From positions 1 through 64,000 of the forward strand of contig JAJDCQ010000021.1 in assembly GCA_029260755.1 (NCBI GenBank): 64,000 nucleotides of DNA, in the 5' to 3' direction. Every line of letters begins with the position of its first letter. The first letter of the stretch is position 1. Source of the DNA: Planctomycetota bacterium (GTDB lineage: Bacteria; Planctomycetota; J058; JAJDCQ01). Below the pieces are notes generated by a model. That model had not been told where the DNA came from, ran no database searches, and saw only the letters and a program-made list of their open reading frames with translations. Positions 1-10,700 of this stretch are shown piece by piece. Made by a program: the position numbers and the translations under genes.

Positions 1-142
1 CGTCTCGCCGGACATCGCCGCGCAGGCCTTCGTTCCGCGGCCTCGCGAACGCCAGACGGGTTCCCTCGGCCGCGCGCCTCGGCCTGCACGACGCTGTCTC
101 GACGAGCCGCTCGCGTCATTCTGCAACAGCCTCCTAGCCCGG

Positions 143-429
143 ATATGGGCTATCAAGTTCGCTCAGGTCCGATGGGCTCGCCTTCGGCGAGCAGATGTCA
201 CCACGGAGGCACGGAGACACGGAGGAGCGACTGAGGACGCCGTATCCCGGCTCGCACGAGCCGACCGGCTTCAGGGATGGCTCGCTCTCGGTCTCGGTCA
301 CGCGAGGCGACGGGAGCCAAGAGAAGGAGCGCCGGGATCGGTCCGCGACGGGGCATCATCCGAAACTGCTCCGTGCCTCCGTGCCTCCGTGGTTTCATCT
401 CTTCATCGACCTGAGCGAAGGCCCATGCC
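143..429. repeat. Palindromic MITE-like element, CACGGAG family, copy 1
   Basis: A ~285-bp non-coding element. It has inner inverted arms of 25 bp at 200-224 and 369-393 with one mismatch, built from the word CACGGAG repeated at 7-9 bp spacing. It also has outer arms at about 158-174 (ttcgctcaggtccgatg) and 404-419 (catcgacctgagcgaa). A small hairpin, gctcgccttcggcgagc, lies just outside the left inner arm (177-193). A second copy of about 90% identity lies at 41521-41806. Open frames crossing it are products of the repeat and are not called as genes. The bases left of it (1-142) show no supportable gene. Confidence 0.85.
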
Positions 430-448
430 CGGATCATTCACGTCCGGC

Positions 449-877
449 CTAGACGGTCCGGCGGTCCTTGCGCTTGAGGCGGGCGACGATGCCGCGGAAG
501 CGTTCGTCGCGGCGGAGCGCCTGGAGGTCGGGGTCCTTCAGGAGGTGCCGGAGGTCCTTGTAGCCGAGCTCGATGGCGCGCTCGAGGGTGTCGAGGGCGA
601 GGTCGACCTGCCCGGCGAGGCAGTAGCTGCAAGAGAGGTTGTAGTGGACGGTCGGGTCGTCGGGGAGGAGCGCCGAGAGGCGCTGGTCGATCCGGAGGCC
701 CTTGTCGTAGTGACCGGAGTTGGTATAGGCCTGGCCGAGGACGAGGAGCGCCTCGAGGTGATCGGGCTCCTGGTCGACCACCTGCTCGAAGAACGAGGTC
801 TCGAAGTCGAGCGCCAGCCGATCGAGGGTGGCCTGACCGAGCAGCGTGGGCTCGTCCTTCTTGCGGCTACGACCCAT
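449..877 (-). CDS. Small TPR protein (TPR end-of-group type)
   Basis: A 142-residue soluble protein with at least two TPR units: residues ~25-60 contain the helix pair around 'EALLVLGQAYTNSGHYDKG', and ~65-105 contain 'NLSCSYCLAGQVDLALDTL'. It ends in the stretch 'DLRHLLKDPDLQALRRDERF', which is typical of the planctomycete/myxobacterial 'TPR end-of-group' proteins. The frame stays open far upstream, but only the part from the ATG at 877 reads like protein. That ATG begins a basic leader (MGRSRKKDE), as is usual for these proteins. It is probably a protein-protein interaction adaptor; no partner can be named from the context. The ~220 bp to the next gene look non-coding. Confidence 0.85.
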   Translation of the reverse strand: MGRSRKKDEPTLLGQATLDRLALDFETSFFEQVVDQEPDHLEALLVLGQAYTNSGHYDKGLRIDQRLSALLPDDPTVHYNLSCSYCLAGQVDLALDTLERAIELGYKDLRHLLKDPDLQALRRDERFRGIVARLKRKDRRTV

Positions 878-1101
878 CCTCGCCCTCCTGAACGTGTGGC
901 GATTCCCCGGGGGCGGGCTCGCGAATCGCGGAGCCGCCGGCGGAGATCGAGACACGCGTTGTTCTTCGTCTGCAGCGGACGCGGCCGACCGCCCGATGGC
1001 GGTAGGCGCATGTTGGGGAATTGTATCCACGGCGGCGGCCCGCGCAAGGTGAAAGTGGCGCCGCGGATAGCCATGGTCGTAAGGAACGCTTTGATGGTGA
1101 C

Positions 1102-1977
1102 TTACGTGCCTCGGCCGAGCCGGGGGGCCAGGAGGTCGAGGAGGGAGGAGGGCCGCTCGACGTGGAGCCAGTGGCCGACGTCCTCGACGACGTCGAGGGA
1201 GACCCGGCCGCCGGGCGTCGCCGCGATCGCGGCGAGACGTCCCCGCTCGCCTGGCGAGACGACGGGCGAGCGGCCCGCGACCACGAAGCGGAGTCGCGCG
1301 CGGGCGCGCTCGACGATCGGCCAGGCATCGATGGCGAAGTGGTCGGTGATGAGCGCCCGGATGGCCGAGAGGTCGAGAGCGAACCGGAACGCGGACTCGC
1401 CCGCGGGATCGGCCTCGACGTTCTGGGCGAGCCATCGGGCGACGGCGACCGGATGGCCGGCGGCGCGCACCGCGTCGACGAACGCCTCGCGCGACGCGAA
1501 CCGCTCGGGAAGCGCGTCGAGCGTCTCGAGGACGCCGACCGCGATCGCGGGCGGCCGCGCCGCGAACGCGTCGGGCCGCGCGCCGATGGGGGCGTCGAGA
1601 ATCCACGCCTCGTCGATCCCATCGGGCGCATCGGCGGCGCGGTCGACGAGGGCGAGGGCGACCTTGCCGCCGAAGCTGTGGCCGCAGACGCCGCGGACCG
1701 CCCGACCGTCGGCGGCGAGCTCCGCGATCAGCGCGACCAGGTCGTCCGCCGCCGCCGAGACGGTGTGCGGAGCGGCGGCGTCGAGGCTGCGTCCGTGCGC
1801 ACGGAGGTCGACGAGGACCGCGCCCCAGTCGGGTCGCGCGGCGACGACCTTGCGCGCAAAGCTGCGCCAGTTGACCCCGCGGCCGAGGATGCCGTGGAGA
1901 ACGAGGAGCCAGCGCGCGGGCGGCGAGGCGATCCGGGGCGCGGTGACGAGCGCGTGGTGGGGGACGAAGGCGGTCAC
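1102..1977 (-). CDS. Alpha/beta-hydrolase (YbfF-like esterase)
   Basis: A 291-residue cytoplasmic alpha/beta-hydrolase starting at GTG. The oxyanion-side motif 'LHGILGRGVNW' lies near residue 27. The nucleophile elbow GHSFGG is near residues 98-103 (Ser). The catalytic His is in 'EDVGHWLHVERP' near residue 270, about 20 residues before the end, and an acidic residue upstream of it can complete the triad. Length and the LHG-ILG opening match the YbfF / ABHD11 branch of esterases acting on acyl-CoA or short esters. The substrate cannot be inferred. It lies in the same orientation as the CLC gene upstream but is separated from it by ~300 bp containing a dispersed repeat, so it is probably transcribed on its own. 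Confidence 0.85.
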   Translation of the reverse strand: MTAFVPHHALVTAPRIASPPARWLLVLHGILGRGVNWRSFARKVVAARPDWGAVLVDLRAHGRSLDAAAPHTVSAAADDLVALIAELAADGRAVRGVCGHSFGGKVALALVDRAADAPDGIDEAWILDAPIGARPDAFAARPPAIAVGVLETLDALPERFASREAFVDAVRAAGHPVAVARWLAQNVEADPAGESAFRFALDLSAIRALITDHFAIDAWPIVERARARLRFVVAGRSPVVSPGERGRLAAIAATPGGRVSLDVVEDVGHWLHVERPSSLLDLLAPRLGRGT

Positions 1978-2053
1978 GGCGCGAGGATATCAGACGCGCG
2001 CTCGCGATGGGCGAAAACGCGGTCGTGACGCACATCGTCCGAGGATCGGCTCT

Positions 2054-2238
2054 CCCGTTCGCTCGGAACGCTCGTGATCGAACCGTAGCCGGGCGCCCCC
2101 GCCGGGGGAGTCGGTCTCGAGGCGCCCTTCGAGGTGGACCTCGAGTGAACTAGATGATGGAGGTCATCCCATTCCCCCGAGATGGGGGGGGCCATCGCGG
2201 GACGCGCTTCACGCGTCGTGGCGACCCGTCGGCCGCGT
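2054..2238. repeat. Dispersed ~185-bp repeat, copy A (3' of the CLC gene)
   Basis: This copy is roughly 90% identical to 4510-4694 and in the same orientation. Shared landmarks are the small hairpin cgttcgctcggaacg near its left end, a cccgccggggga-type block, two ctcgag sites, and the run cattcccccgagatgggg. It begins 46 bp beyond the stop of the CLC gene. Copy B begins 50 bp beyond the stop of the giant kinase gene, so both copies occupy the 3' flank of a minus-strand gene at nearly the same distance. No coding potential is apparent. It may be a 3'-end processing or termination element, or a non-autonomous mobile repeat. Confidence 0.8.
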
Positions 2239-2283
2239 CCAGCGATGGGCGGCGGGCGAGCCGCTCGGACGCGGTCACGAGGG

Positions 2284-4452
2284 TCAAGACGGTCGGGCGC
2301 TCGTCGAGCCCGCCTCCATCTCCGGGGAATCCCCCGGCGCATTGGGGGCGACGCCTGCCTCGGCCCGAAACCGGTCGATCGCGTCGCGCTTGCCGACGAC
2401 GACGAGCAGCTCACCCGCGACGAGCGGACGGCCCACCGTCGGCGGGAGGCGCCGGACCCGTCCGCCCTCCTCGGTCGTCTTCACCTCGAGGACGTTGATC
2501 CCGTGGCGCCGGCGGAGATCCGCGTCCGCGAGGCTCGCCCCGTCGAGCGTCGGCGGCACCTCGACCTGGTCGATGGCATAGTCCTCGGGCAGCTCGACGA
2601 AGTCGGTCCGCTCCTCGCCGGCGTCGCGACTGACGATCCTCGCCATCAGGTGCTGCTTGTGGAGGACCTCGCGGTTGTAGGCGCCGACGACGTCGCGGTG
2701 GGTGATGTATCCGACGAGACGGTCGTCCGCGTCGGCGACCGGCATCTCATCGAGGCCGACCGACCAGAGCTCTTCCATCGCGTCGGTCAGCGCCGCGTCG
2801 GCCGCGACCGGACGGACGGTCGGATCGGCGAGGTCGGCCGCGATCAGGACGCGCTTGACGTCCGGCGGGTCGCCGAGGACCGGGGCGACATCGCGGAGGC
2901 GGACCGAGCCGGCGTAGCGACCGCCGTCGTCGACGATGTAGGCGCTCGACCGTCCGCCCGAGAGGAGCTGGCCGACGATCGCGTCGAACGGCGCCGAGGC
3001 GGAGAGCGGGTCCGCGTCGGTGCGCATCACGTCCTGCACGCGAAGCGTCCGCATCGCCGACTCCTCGACGCCGGCCGACACCCGCACGCCGCGCCGAATG
3101 AGCTTCAGGGTGTAGATCGACTCCTCTCGAATCGCGCGCGCGACGAGGCTCGCGACGATCGACGTGAGCATGAGCGGCAGGATGATCGCGTAGTCGCCCG
3201 TCAGCTCGAAGAGGATCACGACGGCCGTGATCGGCGCGAGCGTCGTCCCCGCGACCATGCCGCTCATGGCGACGACGGCGTACGCGCTCGGCGGGCCGAC
3301 GGCGCCGGGCGCGACCGCCTGCAGGCCGAGGCCGAAGAGGTAGCCGGTGACGCAGCCGATGAAGAGCGACGGGCTGAAGACCCCGCCCGAGCCGCCCCCG
3401 CCGAGGGTGAGCGACGTCGCGACGAGCTTCGCGACGATCATCAGGACGAGGGCGAGCGAGACGCTCCCGAAGACGCCGCCGGTCTCGAGGACGCCGTGGA
3501 TCATGTCGTGGCCGGTGCCGCCGACCTCGAGGTTGAGGATGCCCTCGATCGTCTCGTAGCCGTTTCCGAGGACGAACGGCGAGAACAGCGCGAGGGTCCC
3601 GACTGCCGCGCCGCTCGCGAGCCCCTTCACCGGCACGGGGAGCGGGACGCGTTCGGCGAGGTCCTCGGCGAGGTAGATCATGCGCACGAACAGCGACCCC
3701 ACGAGACCGACGACCACGCCGAGGCCGAGGTAGGGCAAGACCTCCCAGGCGCTCACCATCTCGTAGGCGGGGATCTCGAAGGCCGAGATGTCGCCGAAGT
3801 GGTAGCGCGAGATGATCGTCGCCAGGACTGACGAGACGACGATCGGCGCGAAGAGCTCCATCGCGAAGTTGGCGAGGAGGAGCTCGAGGGCGAAGAGGGC
3901 CCCGGCGATGGGGGCGTTGAAGGTCGCGGCGATACCGGCCGCCGCGCCGCAGCCGAGCAGCGTCTGGACCTGACTCGGACGGAGCTCGAGGAGCTGGCCG
4001 AGGGTCGAGCCGATCGCCGATCCGATCTGGACGATCGGGCCCTCGCGGCCGACCGAGCCGCCCGAGCCGATCGTGAGGGAGCTCGCGAGCGCCTTCACGA
4101 TCGCGACCCGCGGGCGGATCCGGCCGCCGCGGCGCGCGACCGCCTCCATCACCTCGGGCACGCCGTGGCCCCGCGCCTCGTTCGCGAAGCGGCTGACGAG
4201 GAACGCGACGACGGCGCCCCCGAGCGCCGGGATCGCGACGATCAGAAGCGGCCCGCGAAGCGCGGCGCCGGCGAGGAGGTCGGCGCCGTCGCCCCAGAGG
4301 ACGCGCTGGACGAGCCCGATCAGGAGCCGGAACCCGACGGCGCCGTAGCCTGCCACCGCGCCGACCACCGCCGCCGCGAGGAGCAGGCGGGTGCGCTCCC
4401 ACGGGGCGAGGAGACGTCGGGGCGACTTGGGCAGGGGCATGGAGGTGCCCAT
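2284..4452 (-). CDS. CLC-family chloride channel/transporter with CBS and TrkA-C domains
   Basis: A 722-residue inner-membrane CLC protein. The three anion-pathway signatures are visible: 'GSGGSVGREGP' (the GREGP carries the gating glutamate), 'AATFNAPIAGALFALE', and 'GGGGSGGVFSPSLFIG' (GxFxP). After the ~10-helix core come two CBS domains (residues ~475-600, from 'VQDVMRTDADP' to 'YITHRDVVGAY'), which usually bind adenine nucleotides. A C-terminal TrkA-C/RCK_C-like module follows ('LADADLRRRHGINVLEVK...LVVVGKRDAIDRF'). This CLC-CBS-TrkA-C layout is common in deltaproteobacteria and planctomycetes. Channel versus Cl-/H+ antiport cannot be decided here. The gene lies between two direct ~185-bp repeats. 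The start is ATG 4452 without a clear ribosome binding site; ATG 4440 is an alternative. Confidence 0.93.
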   Translation of the reverse strand: MGTSMPLPKSPRRLLAPWERTRLLLAAAVVGAVAGYGAVGFRLLIGLVQRVLWGDGADLLAGAALRGPLLIVAIPALGGAVVAFLVSRFANEARGHGVPEVMEAVARRGGRIRPRVAIVKALASSLTIGSGGSVGREGPIVQIGSAIGSTLGQLLELRPSQVQTLLGCGAAAGIAATFNAPIAGALFALELLLANFAMELFAPIVVSSVLATIISRYHFGDISAFEIPAYEMVSAWEVLPYLGLGVVVGLVGSLFVRMIYLAEDLAERVPLPVPVKGLASGAAVGTLALFSPFVLGNGYETIEGILNLEVGGTGHDMIHGVLETGGVFGSVSLALVLMIVAKLVATSLTLGGGGSGGVFSPSLFIGCVTGYLFGLGLQAVAPGAVGPPSAYAVVAMSGMVAGTTLAPITAVVILFELTGDYAIILPLMLTSIVASLVARAIREESIYTLKLIRRGVRVSAGVEESAMRTLRVQDVMRTDADPLSASAPFDAIVGQLLSGGRSSAYIVDDGGRYAGSVRLRDVAPVLGDPPDVKRVLIAADLADPTVRPVAADAALTDAMEELWSVGLDEMPVADADDRLVGYITHRDVVGAYNREVLHKQHLMARIVSRDAGEERTDFVELPEDYAIDQVEVPPTLDGASLADADLRRRHGINVLEVKTTEEGGRVRRLPPTVGRPLVAGELLVVVGKRDAIDRFRAEAGVAPNAPGDSPEMEAGSTSARPS

Positions 4453-4509
4453 GGTAGGCGCTGCCGGTCGGCGGTCAACCGATCATCCCGGTCGCTCCGG
4501 CGAGGCGAT

Positions 4510-4694
4510 CCCGTTCGCTCGGAACGCTCGTGATCGAACCGTAGCCGGGCGCTCCCGCCGGGGGAATCGGTCTCGAGTGTCCTTCGAGGCGGATCTCGAG
4601 TGAACTAGATGATGGAAGCCATCCCATTCCCCCGAGATGGGGGGGGGCCATCGCGGGACGCGCCCCACGCGTCGTGGCGACCCGTGGGCCGCGT
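4510..4694. repeat. Dispersed ~185-bp repeat, copy B
   Basis: Second direct copy of the element at 2054-2238. It lies between the CLC start and the stop of the giant kinase gene (50 bp beyond that stop). Differences are scattered substitutions and 1-2 bp indels, which suggests an old duplication. The pair brackets the CLC gene, so homologous recombination between them would delete or duplicate exactly that gene. Confidence 0.8.
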
Positions 4695-4743
4695 AGGCCG
4701 CGAGGGCCGCGAGGGCCGCCCGGCGGCAGTCCGCCGCCCGGGA

Positions 4744-7700
4744 TTACTCGCCCGCCCCCTCATCGGCCCAGCGCTTCAACAGCGCTTCCATCTCCGCCCG
4801 GCCCGCCGCGTCGGTCGTCCCCGCGACGTAGCGCCGGAGGGCTCGCTCGGCCCGCTCGCGACGACCGGCCTGCGCGTGGAGCAGCCCGATCCCGCGGTAG
4901 GCCTCGGGCGGTCCGCCCGTCGCCGCCGACCGCAGGAGCGCCCGGAGGGCCGCCTCCGCGTCTCCGCGGTCGGCGAGCAGGCGCCCTACGTGGAAGTGGA
5001 CCGCTCCGTTCCCGGGCTCGACCTCGGCGAGCGCGGCGAGGTGCTCGAGGGCCGCGTCGATCAGCGCGGACCGGGCGGCCTCGTCCTTCGCGGCGGGCAG
5101 GCGGTGGTCCAGGATGATCTCGGCGAGGCCCGAGTGCGGCGCGATCTGGCCGGGCGCGATCGCGAGGCCGTGCTCGAAGGCGGCGGCCGCCTCGTCGATG
5201 TCGCCCAGGGCGAGCCGGGCCCGACCGAGCGCGGTCGGGTACTCGCCGCTGCTCGGGTCGAGGTCGGCGGCGCGCTCGAAGTAACTCGCCGCCGTCGGGA
5301 GAGCGCCGGTGGCCGCGTAGAGGGATCCGAGGAGGAAGTGAGGCCACGGCTCGGTCTTCCACGCCTCGTTCTCGACGAGGTCCACCTCGAGAGCCTCGAT
5401 CGCTTCCGCGAGCTGCTCTCCCGACGCGAGGCGCTGCTCGGCCCAGCCGAACCGCCGCGCGTCCCTCGGCCGCGGCAGCGTCTTGCGGAGGCGCTTCGCG
5501 ACCTCGGGCGGCGCGACCAGGATCGCCCGGTGCCCGCGCACCGACTCCCAGCCGACGCGCTCGTAGCCGGCGACCCAGTTGCTGTCCTCCAGAAGAAAGA
5601 CCCTTCGCGCCTCGTCGACGCCGACGATCACCGACGCGTGGCCGGTGTAGCGACCGTCGGCCAGAAGGCGCTGGGTGATCACGACGGGCAGCCGCTGCTC
5701 GATGAGGCTCCGGATGACGTCGGGCGTCGCGATGAACGGGACGGCCTCGACGTCCTCGCGGGCGTCGAGCACCTCGAGGATGCGGACGAAGCTCGCCCCG
5801 CTCTCGCCATCGATGAGCGACCCGGCGAGGGCGTCGAGGTCGACGTTCGCGCCGTGGTGTCGCAGGACGGCGGCGAGCGCCTCGGGCGCGCAGTGGTTCT
5901 CCTTCGCGCACTCGCCGATCCGGACGCCGTCCACCGTCGTGATCGTCGCGTCGCCGTCGCTCTCCTCGAGCGCCTCGACGATCGCGGCGAGCCCCTCGCT
6001 CGCCGGCACCGCCTCGCCGAACTCGGCCAGGACCGAGCGGTAGCGCGAGGCGGCCTCGGGGAACCGGCGCAGGTCCCACATCCGGTCGGCCACCCGGATC
6101 GCGGCGCGCGCCCGGATGGCCGGGCTCCGGTCGCTCACCAGCTCGGCCGCGCGACTGGCGTGGGCGAGGGCGGCCTCGGGCTCCCCCCTCCGCAGCAGGA
6201 TCCGTTCGAGGGCGACGTGGGCGGCGAGCGCGTCCGGGTCGAGCTCGAGCGCGCTCCGGAGACGCCGCTCCGCCGCCTCGGTCTTCCCCGCGAACAGCAG
6301 CTCGTGGGCGGTGTGGATCAGGCGCCGCACCGTCATCGCGGCCCGGTCGAGGACGGTCGTCTCCTCGGTGGAGAGCCAGACCTGGAAGTCGCTCTCGCTC
6401 CGGCGCGCCTCGCCGTTCTCGAGCGCGGCGCGGGCCTCGTCGTGGCGGCCAGCCTTCTCGTAGGCGCGGGCGAGCGTGAACCAGTGATCGCCGTCGTCGG
6501 GCGCGGTCGCGCTCGCCCGCTCGAGCCACGTCACCGCCGTCTCGACGTCGGCCCGCTGGAGCGCCAGCGATCCGATCCGGCCCATCGTCACGTCGTGACG
6601 CGGGTCGAGGCGGAGCGCCTCGACGAGGAGCCGGTCGCACTCGTCGAGCTGCCCGCGCATCGCGTGGAGCACGCCGAGATCCGAGGCCACGTCGGGGTCG
6701 AGCGGCGCGAGCCGGCGCGCGGCGACGAGCAGCGGTAGGGCGGGGTCGGCCTTGCCCTGCGAGAGATGGAGGATCGCCGCCCCGTGGATCGCCCGGACCG
6801 AGAGCGGATCGAGCTCGAGCGCGCGGCGGAACGCGGCGGCCGCGCCGTCGCGCTCGCCGACCTTCACCAGGTGGATCGCCAGGGTCGTCCGGACGGTCGC
6901 GTCGTCGGGCGCCGCGGCGAGCGCGGCGTCGAGCTCGGCCCGCGCCCGCTCGCGCTCGCCGGCGAGGGTGAGCGCGGCGCCGAGCCAGCTCCGGAGGATC
7001 GGGTCGTCGGCGCCCTCGGCGAGGCGACGCTCGTAGTGGGCGACGAGCTCGTCGGCCCGCCCGGCCCGGGCGCCGACCTCGACGAGCGCGCCGTGGGCCG
7101 CCTCGGCGTCGTGGCGGGTCGGCGCCGGCAGCTCGGTCGCGCGGCGCAGGACGTGCTCGGCTTCCTCGAGCCGTCCCTGCGCGGCGAGGACCCTCCCGAG
7201 GGCGCGGTGGAGCCGCTGATGGTCCGGCTCGCGGCGGAGGGCGGCCCGGTAGATGACCTCCTCGGCCGCCGCGTCGTGGAGGAGGCGCCCGGCGAGGAGA
7301 TCCCAGCTCGCGTCGTCCCGGGCGACGGCGAGCGCCTCGTACTCGGCGCGGGCCGCCTCGGCGCGGCCGAGGCTGACCAGGATCTCCTGGCGGACGTCGT
7401 GGGCGTCGGCGTCGGCGGGCTCGCGGACGAGGTGCGCCTCGATGATCGCGAGAGCCGCCTCGAAGCGGCCCTCGATGCGCTCGCGGTCGGCCTTCGCGAT
7501 CACGGCGGTCGCCGCGTCGGGGACGCTCGCCTCGGGCGGCGCGATCGAGAGGACGGCGTCGAGCGCCGGACCGCGGATCGCCGCGAAGTAGCGGTCCTTC
7601 TGGATGTAGTCGAGCTCCGCCTGCGCCTCGGCGAGCTCGCGGGCGAGCTCCGCGCGCCGGCTCGCGTCGGCGGTCGCCTCGAGCGTCGCGCGCTTCTCGA

Positions 7701-10700
7701 GCATCGCCTCCTTGTGGCCGGCGACGGCGCGACCGAGCAGGTCGAGCGCCTCGAGCTTCCGTGTCTCGGCGTCCTCGTTCTCCTCGGCCGCCAGCATCGC
7801 GGCGCACCGGGCGGCCTCGAGGAGGTCCTGGCCTCGCTGCCGGGCGGGGTCGAGGGCGAACGCCGCCTCGAACGCGGCGAGCGCCTCGGCCCAGCGCTTC
7901 GCCGCGAAGCGGTCGTTGCCGATCAGCGACCAGTCGTTGCGGCTGGCGGGCGGCCGCTCCCCGGCGACGACCTCGGCGTCGTGGAGGAGCTCCGCCGCGA
8001 ACTCGACGAGGTCGGCCGCGCGCGGGTTGCGCCCCGGCGCCTTCTCGTAGATCTCGAGGGCGCGTCGGCACGCCGCGACCGCCTCGTCGTGGCGGCGGAG
8101 CTGGAGCATCGCCGCCTGGTACCACTTGAGCGACCACTGATGGCTGACGACGATGCGGTCGTCCCACAGGAACCGCGCGTCGAACAGCTTCAGGACGTTC
8201 TCGAGGTAGGTGATCCGCACGGTCTGCTTGTGCTGGCGGAGCAGCTTCGCCCGGACGAAGCACGCCTCGAGCATGTGGCTCCGGAGCTGCATGTTGCTCG
8301 GGCTCGCCTCGAGGAGCGGGATCCCGATCTCGGCCGCCTCGTCGAGCGCGGCGAGCGACGCGTCGATCCGACCGCGCGACTCCTCGAGGAACCCGCGCCG
8401 CAGGAGCGTCTCGACCAGGCCCTTCTTGACGACCGCGTCCGAGGGGTCGGCCTCGCAGAGGGCGCGGAACTGCGCCTCGGAGTCGTCGAGCGCCTTCGAT
8501 GACCCGTCGTGGTCGCCGACCGCGTCGAGGGCGGTGCCGACCCAGGCGAGGGCGTAGGCGATCCGCGACTCGTAGAGGACGTCGCCTCGGTCGTCGGCCG
8601 AGGGGATGTGATCGCCCGACTTGCGCTCGGCGTCGAGCGCCTGGAGGAGCGAGAGCGCCTCCCGAAGGCGCCCGAGGGCGTCGCGGGGCTTCTCCTGACG
8701 GACGTCCGCGACGCCGAGGGTGAGGAAGGCGTCGGCGAGCCGCCGGCGGGCGGCCGAGTTGTCCGGGTCCTCCTCGACCATCCCGCGCAGGAGCGTCGCC
8801 GCCTCGCCGGTCCACGCGCGCATGCCGGCGAAGTCGTTACGGGCGAGGTCGCACGCCCCGAGGCTGACGAGGATGCGCGCGAGGCCGGCCCGCGAGGGCC
8901 ACGCGATCGGGTCCGCCTCGTAGAGCTCTCGCGCGATCCCCTCCGCCTCGTGGAGCGAGACGCGCGCCTCCTCGATGTGGCCCTGCTTCAGGCGCGCGGC
9001 GCCGAGCGAACCGAGGGTCGAGCCGAGGAGGCCGCGATGCTTGGGCTCGTCGGGGTCGGACCGGATGAACTGCCGGGCGAGGTCGGAGAGCCTCGCGTAG
9101 ATCGCCGCGGCGTCGGCGAGCTCCCCCTGCTCCTCGAGCACCATCGCCAGGCCGCGGAGGCTGGACGCGGCGACCGAGCCCGTCAGCAGGCTGCGCTGGC
9201 CGTCGGTCGCCTCGAGGTCGCCCATCCGGCGCTGCGCCTCTTCGAACGTCGCGCGCGCGCCGGCGAGGTCGCCGCCGAGGCGAAGGGCGTGGCCGAGCTC
9301 GCCGAGGGCGCGGGCGAGCATCCGGGCGGCGCGCGGGTCGTCCGGCGTCGCCTCGACGAGGCGACGCGAGCGCGCGACGGCCTCTTCCAGGGCCGGCCGT
9401 GCCTCGTCGACGAGGCCGGCATCGAGGGCGACGGCGCCGACCTGGAAGTGCGCCTCGGCGGCGGTCAGGCTCTCGGTCGCCTCCTCGTCATCGAGGTCAC
9501 GGAGCTCCTTCAGGCTGCCGAGCGCCTTCCGGAGGAGCGCGCGCCGCGCCGCCCGTACCCGCGGGCCGGGGAGCCCCTCGAAGCCGCGGGTCACCTCGTA
9601 GACGAGGACCTTCACCGCGTCCTCGGCGATCGTCGCTCGCCGGCGGGCGCGCTCCTCCTCGCGGCGGGCGACCGCGGTCGCCCCCTCCGCCTCCTCCCGC
9701 CGCTCCTCGGCCAGGCGCGCCTGCTCGGCCGCCTCCTTCGCCAGCTCGACGGCCGCCCGCTGGCGGCGGATGGCGAGCGCGCCCATCGCCTTCGCCTCGC
9801 CGGCGTTCGCCTCGGCCCGCGCGCGCTGCGCCTCGACATCGCGGACGTAGACGACGACGCCGGCGATCGCCGCGACGAGGAACGCGCCGAGCAGATGCCA
9901 GACGAGACGGTTGCGGCGGTAGGCGAGGCGGAGGCGTCGGGCGATCCCCGGGCGGCGGTAGCGGATCGGCTCGTCGGCGAGGAAGCGCCGGAGGTCGGCC
10001 TCGAGCTCGGCCATCTTCGCGTAGCGGTCGGCCGGCTCGGCCTGCAGCCCGCCGAGGAGGATCGTCTCGAGCTCCCAGGGGAGCGAGGCGTCGATCCGGC
10101 GGGGGCGCTCGGGCAGCTCGCCGCGGAGCTTGCGGGTCTCGACGCTGCGGCTCGCCTCGGTGTCGTGGCCGAAGAGGCGCGCGTGGGTGTAGAGCTCGTA
10201 GAACGTCGCGCAGAGCGAGTAGACGTCGGTCGCGGGGCCGAGCTCGGCATCGACCTCGGCGCCGGCCGCTTCGCCATCGCGGCCGCCGGCGCCCGGCTCG
10301 ACGGCGCCGCGGATCTGCTCGGGCGACATGTAGGCGGGGGTGCCGACGGCGTGGCCGGTCTGGGTGACGAGGGTGCGTTCGTCGTCGCGACTGCGGGCGA
10401 TGCCGAAGTCCATCAGCCGGATGGCGCCGTCGTCGTCGACCATCAGGTTGCCGGGCTTGACGTCGCGATGGATCAACCCGGCCGCGTGGACGTCGCCGAG
10501 CGCGCTCGCCGCCTCGACGAACCAGCGGGTGATCGTCGTGCGGTCGGGGGCGCCCTCGCGGAAGACCTCCTCGAGGGTGCGGCCGGCGATCCACTCGAGC
10601 GCGATGAAGTGACGGACCGCGGCGCCGCGGGTGAACTCGGCGAGCCACGCCTGCTCGCCCGGGTCGACGTGGCGGGGGAGCTGCCAGCTCTCCTCGCCCG

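Noticed and set aside
1..430. Open frames across the first ~430 bp suggesting a small gene
   Set aside because: They run through the palindromic repeat and are matched by the repeat copy at 41.5 kb, so they are products of the repeat, not a gene.
2182..3831. Very long open frame on the opposite strand of the CLC gene
   Set aside because: In high-GC DNA the antisense frame is open by codon bias. The translation is Arg/Ala/Asp-rich with no domain, while the CLC motifs are clear on the minus strand. The same reason removes many other long antisense frames in the window.
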